Assembly (NCBI RefSeq): GCF_024497955.1
Contig: NZ_JANHKP010000001.1
Location: 62,001 to 126,000 of the forward strand
DNA: 64,000 nt
Reading direction: 5' to 3'
DNA from: Streptomyces sp. C10-9-1
GTDB taxonomy: Bacteria; Actinomycetota; Actinomycetes; Streptomycetales; Streptomycetaceae
The position numbers were made by a program, and so were the translations under genes. This document shows, one piece after another, positions 58,572-64,000 of the stretch; the first letter of the stretch is position 1; the number at the start of each line of letters is the position of its first letter. Below the pieces are notes generated by a model, which was not told the origin of the DNA, ran no database searches, and saw only the letters and a program-made list of their open reading frames with translations.

Positions 58572-58640
58572 CGTTGTGCGCGCCCGTTCGATCGATCATC
58601 GCTCATATGTGGCGGTGAATTTTCAGATGAGAGAGATTTC

Positions 58641-58683
58641 TGGCACGGAGTGTCTTGCGGCCTGGCACGGCGTGCCATACGTT
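58641..58683 (+). promoter_or_regulatory. ccr promoter with two operator copies
   Basis: -35 TTGCGG (58655-58660), a 17-bp spacer and -10 TACGTT (58678-58683). The spacer contains the perfect 15-bp palindrome TGGCACG-G-CGTGCCA (58663-58677). A weaker copy, TGGCACGGAGTGTCT, starts at 58641, exactly 22 bp upstream on the same helix face. A repressor here would block RNA polymerase. The 5' leader is about 220 nt. Confidence 0.7.
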
Positions 58684-58907
58684 GAAGGAGTCCGGTCGGC
58701 CGGCGCAGCGGGAACTCCCGTACGCCGGCTGTCCCGGCGGCCTCCCGACCGCCCCGCCCGGACGCCTGCGTCACAGGCACCTCACGCGCACACCAGCGCC
58801 GCCAGCAGCACCCCCAGCCGAACCGACGGCACACCTCCACAGCAGCAGCACCACCCCGACGTACCCAACGGCGTCCCCTCGGGACGCTCCCCGCCGGAGG
58901 CAACACC
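58684..58907 (+). other. 5' leader of ccr
   Basis: About 220 bp between the promoter and the ccr start, with no gene. It is rich in CAGCA/CACCCC motifs; I see no known riboswitch. Confidence 0.4.
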
Positions 58908-60245
58908 GTGAAGGAAATCCTGGACGCGATCCAGTCGCCGGAGACCACCTCCGCCGACTTCGCCGCTCTGAAGCTCCCCGAGAGCTACCGCGCGATCACC
59001 GTGCACAAGGACGAGACCGAGATGTTCGCGGGCCTCGAGACCCGCGAGAAGGACCCGCGCAAGTCCCTGCACCTGGACGACGTGCCGCTGCCCGAGCTCG
59101 GCCCCGGCGAGGCCCTGGTGGCCGTCATGGCCTCCTCGGTCAACTACAACTCCGTGTGGACCTCGATCTTCGAGCCCCTGTCCACCTTCGGCTTCCTGGA
59201 GCGCTACGGCCGGCTCTCCGAGCTCACCAAGCGCCACGACCTGCCGTACCACGTCATCGGCTCCGACCTCGCGGGCGTCGTGCTGCGTACCGGCCCGGGC
59301 GTCAACGCCTGGACCCCCGGGGACGAGGTCGTCGCGCACTGCCTCTCGGTCGAGCTGGAGTCCTCCGACGGCCACAACGACACGATGCTCGACCCCGAGC
59401 AGCGGATCTGGGGCTTCGAGACGAACTTCGGCGGTCTGGCCGAGATCGCGCTGGTGAAGTCGAACCAGCTGATGCCCAAGCCGAAGCACCTCAGCTGGGA
59501 GGAGGCGGCAGCCCCGGGCCTGGTCAACTCCACCGCCTACCGCCAGCTGGTCTCCCGCAACGGCGCCGGCATGAAGCAGGGCGACAACGTCCTCATCTGG
59601 GGCGCCTCCGGCGGCCTCGGCTCCTACGCCACCCAGTTCGCCCTCGCCGGCGGCGCCAACCCGATCTGCGTCGTCTCCAGTCCGCAGAAGGCGGAGATCT
59701 GCCGCGCCATGGGCGCCGAGGCGATCATCGACCGCAACGCCGAGGGCTACCGGTTCTGGAAGGACGAGCGCACCCAGGACCCCAAGGAGTGGAAGCGCTT
59801 CGGCAAGCGCATCCGGGAGTTCACCGGCGGCGAGGACATCGACATCGTCTTCGAGCACCCCGGCCGCGAGACCTTCGGCGCCTCCGTCTACGTCACCCGC
59901 AAGGGCGGCACCATCACCACCTGCGCCTCGACCTCGGGCTACATGCACGAGTACGACAACCGCTACCTGTGGATGTCGCTGAAGCGGATCATCGGCTCGC
60001 ACTTCGCCAACTACCGCGAGGCGTGGGAGGCCAACCGCCTGATCGCCAAGGGCAAGATCCACCCCACCCTGTCCAAGGTGTACTCCCTGGAGGACACCGG
60101 CCAGGCCGCGTACGACGTGCACCGCAACCTGCACCAGGGCAAGGTCGGCGTCCTCGCGCTCGCCCCCGAGGAGGGCCTGGGCGTCAGCGACCCCGAGCTG
60201 CGCGAGAAGCACCTCGACGCCATCAACCGCTTCAGGAATGTCTGA
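58908..60245 (+). CDS. ccr: crotonyl-CoA carboxylase/reductase
   Basis: A 445-residue medium-chain dehydrogenase-fold enzyme. It reduces crotonyl-CoA with NADPH while fixing CO2 to give ethylmalonyl-CoA. HVIGSDLAGVVLRTGPGV is near residue 115, LIWGASGGLGSYATQFALAGG (NADPH binding) near 230, and MWMSLKR-like LWMSLKRIIGSHFANYREAWE near 355. These, the length and the context (meaA downstream) identify Ccr. GTG 58908 begins VKEILDAIQSPE and has GGAGGCAAC upstream. The operon probably runs on through meaA. Confidence 0.95.
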   Translation: MKEILDAIQSPETTSADFAALKLPESYRAITVHKDETEMFAGLETREKDPRKSLHLDDVPLPELGPGEALVAVMASSVNYNSVWTSIFEPLSTFGFLERYGRLSELTKRHDLPYHVIGSDLAGVVLRTGPGVNAWTPGDEVVAHCLSVELESSDGHNDTMLDPEQRIWGFETNFGGLAEIALVKSNQLMPKPKHLSWEEAAAPGLVNSTAYRQLVSRNGAGMKQGDNVLIWGASGGLGSYATQFALAGGANPICVVSSPQKAEICRAMGAEAIIDRNAEGYRFWKDERTQDPKEWKRFGKRIREFTGGEDIDIVFEHPGRETFGASVYVTRKGGTITTCASTSGYMHEYDNRYLWMSLKRIIGSHFANYREAWEANRLIAKGKIHPTLSKVYSLEDTGQAAYDVHRNLHQGKVGVLALAPEEGLGVSDPELREKHLDAINRFRNV

Positions 60246-60254
60246 GGTCAGCGC

Positions 60255-62267
60255 ATGAGCGAGCGCAAGAAGGACCGGCCCTGGCTGATGCGGACGTACG
60301 CCGGCCACTCCACGGCCGAGGCGTCCAACGAGCTGTACCGGCGCAACCTCGCCAAGGGCCAGACGGGTCTGTCGGTCGCCTTCGACCTGCCGACCCAGAC
60401 CGGATACGACCCCGACCACGTCCTCGCCCGCGGCGAGGTCGGCCGGGTCGGGGTCCCGGTCTCCCACCTGGGCGACATGCGGCGCCTGTTCCAGGACATC
60501 CCGCTGGAGCAGATGAACACCTCGATGACCATCAACGCCACCGCCATGTGGCTGCTGGCGCTGTACCAGGTGGTCGCCGAGGAGCAGGGCGCCGACGCGG
60601 CCAAGCTCCAGGGGACGACGCAGAACGACATCGTCAAGGAGTACCTGTCGCGCGGGACGCACGTCTTCCCGCCCGGTCCTTCGCTGCGCCTGACCACCGA
60701 CATGATCACCTACACGGTGGCGCACATCCCCAAGTGGAACCCCATCAACATCTGCAGCTACCACCTGCAGGAGGCGGGCGCCACGCCGGTGCAGGAGATC
60801 GCCTACGCGATGTCCACCGCCATCGCCGTGCTGGACGCGGTGCGCGATTCGGGGCAGGTGCCGCCGGAGAGGTTCGGCGACGTGGTCGCCCGCATCTCGT
60901 TCTTCGTGAACGCGGGCGTCCGCTTCGTCGAGGAGATGTGCAAGATGCGCGCCTTCGGCCGCATCTGGGACCAGGTCACCCGGGAGCGCTACGGCATCAC
61001 CGACGCCAGGCAGCGGCGCTTCCGCTACGGCGTGCAGGTGAACTCGCTCGGCCTGACCGAGGCGCAGCCCGAGAACAACGTCCAGCGGATCGTGCTGGAG
61101 ATGCTCGCCGTGACGCTCTCCAAGGACGCCCGGGCCCGGGCCGTGCAGCTGCCCGCCTGGAACGAGGCGCTGGGCCTGCCCCGGCCCTGGGACCAGCAGT
61201 GGTCGCTGCGCATCCAGCAGGTGCTGGCCCACGAGAGCGACCTGCTGGAGTACGAGGACATCTTCGCCGGCTCGCACGTGATCGAGGCCAAGGTGGAGGC
61301 GCTGGTCGCCGAGAGCCTGGCGGAGGTCGGGCGGATCCAGGAGATGGGCGGCGCGATGGCGGCCGTCGAGTCCGGCTACCTCAAGTCGCAGCTGGTCGCC
61401 TCGCACGCCGAGCGGCGGGGCCGCATCGAGGCGGGCGAGGAGAAGATCGTCGGCGTCAACATCTTCGAGACCACCGAGGAGAACCCGCTCACCGCGGACC
61501 TGGACACGGCGATCATGACGGTCGACCCGGCCAACGAGGCACGCGTCGTCGCCAAGCTGCACGCCTGGCGGGCGGAGCGCGACGAGGCGCGGGCCGCCGA
61601 GGCCCTGGCGGCCCTGAAGAAGGCCGCCGCGGGAACCGAGAACCTTATGGCGACCACCGTCGAGTGTGCGCGTGCGGGCGTCACCACCGGCGAGTGGGCC
61701 TGGGCGCTGCGTGACGTCTTCGGCGAGTTCCGTGCGCCGACGGGCGTCAGCAGCGCCCCGGTGGCCGTCCCCGCGGAGGCCGGCACCCCGCTGGCCGCCG
61801 TCCGGGAGAAGGTCGCCCGGACGGCCGAGGAGCTGGGCTGCGGCCGGCTGCGGCTGCTGGTGGGCAAGCCCGGCCTGGACGGGCACTCGAACGGGGCCGA
61901 GCAGATCGCCGTGCGCGCCCGCGACGCCGGGTTCGAGGTGGTCTACCAGGGGATCCGGCTCACCCCCGAGCAGATCGTCTCCGCCGCCCTCGCGGAGGAC
62001 GTGCACTGCGTCGGGCTGTCGATCCTCTCCGGCTCCCACGCGGAGCTGGTGCCGGACGTGCTCGACCGGCTCCGCGAGGCGGGTGCCGGCGAGGTCCCGG
62101 TGATCGTGGGTGGCATCATCCCGAACGCCGACGCCGCCCAGCTCAGGGCGGCCGGCGTGGCCGCCGTCTTCACCCCGAAGGACTTCGGCATCACGGAGAT
62201 CATCGGCCGTATCGTCGACGAGATCCGCCAAGCGAACAAGCTCGACCCCCTGGAGGTCCCCGCATGA
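60255..62267 (+). CDS. meaA: ethylmalonyl-CoA mutase (MeaA)
   Basis: A 670-residue adenosylcobalamin mutase. The N-terminal substrate barrel has TGLSVAFDLPTQTGYDPDH (about 36-54) and MNTSMTINATAMWLLALY. The C-terminal B12 domain carries D542-G-H544-S-N-G547, the base-off/His-on motif, then GGIIPNADA. MeaA-type proteins join both parts in one chain without a partner subunit, unlike methylmalonyl-CoA mutase. It converts ethylmalonyl-CoA to methylsuccinyl-CoA. It starts 10 bases after ccr and overlaps mcl by four bases. Confidence 0.93.
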   Translation: MSERKKDRPWLMRTYAGHSTAEASNELYRRNLAKGQTGLSVAFDLPTQTGYDPDHVLARGEVGRVGVPVSHLGDMRRLFQDIPLEQMNTSMTINATAMWLLALYQVVAEEQGADAAKLQGTTQNDIVKEYLSRGTHVFPPGPSLRLTTDMITYTVAHIPKWNPINICSYHLQEAGATPVQEIAYAMSTAIAVLDAVRDSGQVPPERFGDVVARISFFVNAGVRFVEEMCKMRAFGRIWDQVTRERYGITDARQRRFRYGVQVNSLGLTEAQPENNVQRIVLEMLAVTLSKDARARAVQLPAWNEALGLPRPWDQQWSLRIQQVLAHESDLLEYEDIFAGSHVIEAKVEALVAESLAEVGRIQEMGGAMAAVESGYLKSQLVASHAERRGRIEAGEEKIVGVNIFETTEENPLTADLDTAIMTVDPANEARVVAKLHAWRAERDEARAAEALAALKKAAAGTENLMATTVECARAGVTTGEWAWALRDVFGEFRAPTGVSSAPVAVPAEAGTPLAAVREKVARTAEELGCGRLRLLVGKPGLDGHSNGAEQIAVRARDAGFEVVYQGIRLTPEQIVSAALAEDVHCVGLSILSGSHAELVPDVLDRLREAGAGEVPVIVGGIIPNADAAQLRAAGVAAVFTPKDFGITEIIGRIVDEIRQANKLDPLEVPA

Positions 62268-63229
62268 GTACGCCGGTCAACCGTCTGCGTCCGCGCCGCT
62301 CCTGCCTGGCCGTGCCCGGCTCGAACCCGCGCTTCCTGGAGAAGGCCCAGGGCCTTCCCGCGGACCAGGTCTTCCTGGACCTGGAGGACGCCTGCGCGCC
62401 GCTCGCCAAGCCGGACGCCCGGCACACCATCGTGAAGTTCCTCAACGAGGGCGACTGGACCGGCAAGACCCGCGTGGTGCGGGTCAACGACTGGACCACC
62501 CACTGGACCTACCGGGACGTGGTGACCGTCGTCGAGGGCGCCGGCCAGAACCTGGACTGCATCATGCTGCCGAAGGTGCAGGACGCCCAGCAGGTCGTGG
62601 CGCTGGACCTGCTGCTGACGCAGATCGAGAAGACCATGGGCTTCGAGGTCGGCAGGATCGGCATCGAGGCCCAGATCGAGAACGCCCAGGGCCTGAACAA
62701 CGTCAACGCCATCGCCCAGGCCTCCCCCCGGGTGGAGACCATCATCTTCGGCCCGGCCGACTTCATGGCCTCCATCAACATGAAGTCCCTGGTCGTCGGC
62801 GAGCAGCCGCCCGGCTACCCGGCCGACGCCTACCACTACATCCTGATGAAGATCCTGATGGCCGCCCGCGCCAACGACCTCCAGGCGATCGACGGCCCCT
62901 ACCTCCAGATCCGCAACACCGAGGGCTACCGCGAGGTGGCCCGGCGCGCCGCGGCCCTGGGCTTCGACGGCAAGTGGGTGCTGCACCCCGGCCAGGTGGA
63001 GGCCTCCAACGAGATCTTCTCCCCCTCGCAGGAGGACTACGACCACGCCGAGCTGATCCTGGACGCGTACGACTACTACACGTCCGAGGCGGGCGGCAGG
63101 AAGGGCTCGGCGATGCTCGGCGACGAGATGATCGACGAGGCGAGCCGCAAGATGGCGCTGGTCATCGCGGGCAAGGGGCGCGCGGCGGGCATGCGGCGCA
63201 CCAGCACGTTCGAGATCCCGGAGGCCTGA
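62264..63229 (+). CDS. mcl: malyl-CoA / beta-methylmalyl-CoA lyase (HpcH/HpaI-CitE family)
   Basis: A 321-residue lyase. RRSCLAVPGSNPRFLEKAQG is the CitE-like start, DQVFLDLEDACAP holds the metal region, and IEAQIENAQGLNNV and FGPADFMAS carry ligand acids. It cleaves beta-methylmalyl-CoA to propionyl-CoA and glyoxylate. ATG 62264 overlaps the meaA stop, so translation is coupled. The enzyme, mutase and hydratase form consecutive steps of the ethylmalonyl-CoA pathway. Confidence 0.9.
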   Translation: MSTPVNRLRPRRSCLAVPGSNPRFLEKAQGLPADQVFLDLEDACAPLAKPDARHTIVKFLNEGDWTGKTRVVRVNDWTTHWTYRDVVTVVEGAGQNLDCIMLPKVQDAQQVVALDLLLTQIEKTMGFEVGRIGIEAQIENAQGLNNVNAIAQASPRVETIIFGPADFMASINMKSLVVGEQPPGYPADAYHYILMKILMAARANDLQAIDGPYLQIRNTEGYREVARRAAALGFDGKWVLHPGQVEASNEIFSPSQEDYDHAELILDAYDYYTSEAGGRKGSAMLGDEMIDEASRKMALVIAGKGRAAGMRRTSTFEIPEA

Positions 63230-63231
63230 GC

Positions 63232-63756
63232 ATGCAGTTCGGACGCACCTACGAGGAGTTCGAGGTCGGGGCGGTCTACAAGCACTGGCCCGGGAAGACG
63301 GTCACCGAGTACGACGACCACCTCTTCTGCCTCCTCACCATGAACCACCACCCGCTCCACATGGACACCAACTACGCGGAGAGGACGACGGACTTCGGCA
63401 GGAACGTCGTCGTCGGGAACTACGTGTACTCGCTGCTGCTCGGCATGTCCGTGCCGGACGTCTCCGGCAAGGCCATCGCCAACCTGGAGATCGAGTCGCT
63501 GCGGCACGTGGCCCCCACCTTCCACGGGGACACGATCTACGGCGAGACCACCGTCCTCGACAAGACGCCCTCGCGCTCCAAGAGCGACCGCGGGATCGTT
63601 TACGTGGAGACCAAGGGCTACAAGCAGGACGGCACCCTGGTCTGCGTCTTCCGGCGCAAGGTGATGGTCCCCACCGAGGCGTACATCAAGGAGCGCGGCG
63701 GCGAGCAGCCCGGACGGCCGGAGCTGAACGAGCCCCAGAAGAAGGCGGAGAAGTAG
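63232..63756 (+). CDS. MaoC-family hydratase (likely mesaconyl-CoA hydratase)
   Basis: A 174-residue hot-dog-fold protein. EEFEVGAVYKHWPGKTVTEYDDHLFCLLTMNHHPLHMD contains the hydratase active-site Asp/His pair in its second half (quoted as key parts: DHLFCLLTMN, HHPLHMD). NYVYSLLLGMSV and APTFHGDTIYGETTVLDK follow. It adds water to mesaconyl-CoA to give beta-methylmalyl-CoA by context. It starts two bases after mcl and ends two bases before the next start. Confidence 0.9.
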   Translation: MQFGRTYEEFEVGAVYKHWPGKTVTEYDDHLFCLLTMNHHPLHMDTNYAERTTDFGRNVVVGNYVYSLLLGMSVPDVSGKAIANLEIESLRHVAPTFHGDTIYGETTVLDKTPSRSKSDRGIVYVETKGYKQDGTLVCVFRRKVMVPTEAYIKERGGEQPGRPELNEPQKKAEK

Positions 63757-63758
63757 TC

Positions 63759-64000
63759 ATGGCGCGACTCGCCCAGACCCACGGTCTGACCGATGTCCAG
63801 CAGGAGATCCTGGCCACGGTGCGGGACTTCGTCGACAAGGAGATCATCCCGGTCGCGACCGAGCTGGAGCACAAGGACGAGTACCCGGCCCAGATCGTCG
63901 AGGGGCTGAAGGAGCTCGGCCTGTTCGGGCTGATGATCCCCGAGGAGTACGGCGGCCTGGGCGAGTCCCTGCTCACCTACGCCCTGTGCGTGGAGGAGAT
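63759..64000 (+). CDS. acyl-CoA dehydrogenase, N-terminal part (likely methylsuccinyl-CoA dehydrogenase)
   Basis: The first 80 residues of an acyl-CoA dehydrogenase: TDVQQEILATVRDFVDKEIIPVA and LGLFGLMIPEEYGGLG match the N-terminal helical domain. The rest lies beyond the window. Its place after the MaoC gene suggests it oxidises methylsuccinyl-CoA to mesaconyl-CoA, the missing step between MeaA and the hydratase. The specificity is inferred. Confidence 0.88.
   Translation, partial: MARLAQTHGLTDVQQEILATVRDFVDKEIIPVATELEHKDEYPAQIVEGLKELGLFGLMIPEEYGGLGESLLTYALCVEE

Noticed and set aside
58782..62231. A minus-strand open frame of about 1,150 codons antisense to ccr and meaA
   Set aside because: The plus strand encodes full Ccr and MeaA with motifs. 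The antisense frame has no recognisable domain.

Overview
The window is chromosomal DNA from a Streptomyces-type actinomycete. The evidence is very high GC with third codon positions almost all G or C, many GTG and TTG starts, an SsgA-like sporulation protein, a MmyB-type regulator, a DUF574 (S-adenosyl methyltransferase) protein, and a crotonyl-CoA carboxylase/reductase - meaA - malyl-CoA lyase - MaoC hydratase - acyl-CoA dehydrogenase run in the order I remember from Streptomyces coelicolor. I see no insertion sequence, prophage, CRISPR array or rRNA. About 60 protein genes, one tRNA and two or three decayed genes are present.

Layout. 1-9.4 kb: regulators (LysR, MerR, XRE) and small metabolic genes, including an isochorismatase-like hydrolase, an N-formylglutamate amidohydrolase, Nudix, an AlkZ-like glycosylase and a GH13 alpha-glucosidase. 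9.6-16 kb: tRNA-Leu(GAG), a DUF2254 membrane protein, a secreted HAD phosphatase whose stop codon lies in an 8-bp tandem array, a frameshift-ridden AraC relic, a stand-alone KAS III and fdhD. 15.8-19.8 kb: a free-standing condensation-domain protein divergent from a cis-prenyltransferase that is translationally coupled to an MpaB-like oxygenase fused to EF-hands. 20-32 kb: a BASS transporter, a broken SnoaL gene, LysR, an acyl-CoA ligase, an aldo/keto reductase, a pterin dehydratase, an FBP-type protein, a LigB-type DNA ligase, a PI-PLC, an SsgA-like protein and an XRE/MmyB regulator. 32-44 kb: envelope and lipid enzymes (AlkP-like phosphodiesterase, MBL hydrolase, VTT/DedA protein, PAP2-DAGK fusion), an aminotransferase-fold protein without any lysine, a tyrosine phosphatase, a methyltransferase, a SpoIIE-type phosphatase, a CDF metal exporter and a VOC protein.

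44-53.5 kb is mostly minus-strand operons. A tightly coupled set (M55 D-aminopeptidase, M20, S9, S66 LD-carboxypeptidase, GNAT) looks like a peptide or peptidoglycan salvage unit. Next to it are rocD and a DDAH-type amidinohydrolase behind an Lrp/AsnC regulator. 53.7-55.4 kb holds an SRPBCC protein, a small membrane protein and a HEAT-repeat protein. 55.7-64 kb is the C4/C5 acyl-CoA block: a tandem 3-hydroxyacyl-CoA dehydrogenase, a TetR regulator, and then ccr-meaA-mcl-maoC-acyl-CoA dehydrogenase. Together these form most of the ethylmalonyl-CoA pathway for acetyl-CoA assimilation, which also supplies ethylmalonyl-CoA and methylmalonyl-CoA extender units for polyketides. The ccr promoter carries two copies of a palindromic site, one of which exactly fills the -35/-10 spacer.

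The least explained parts are the prenyltransferase/MpaB-EF-hand module, the lysine-free aminotransferase-fold protein, the five-gene peptidase operon, several perfect palindromes in promoters, and short tandem repeats that sit on or just after stop codons.
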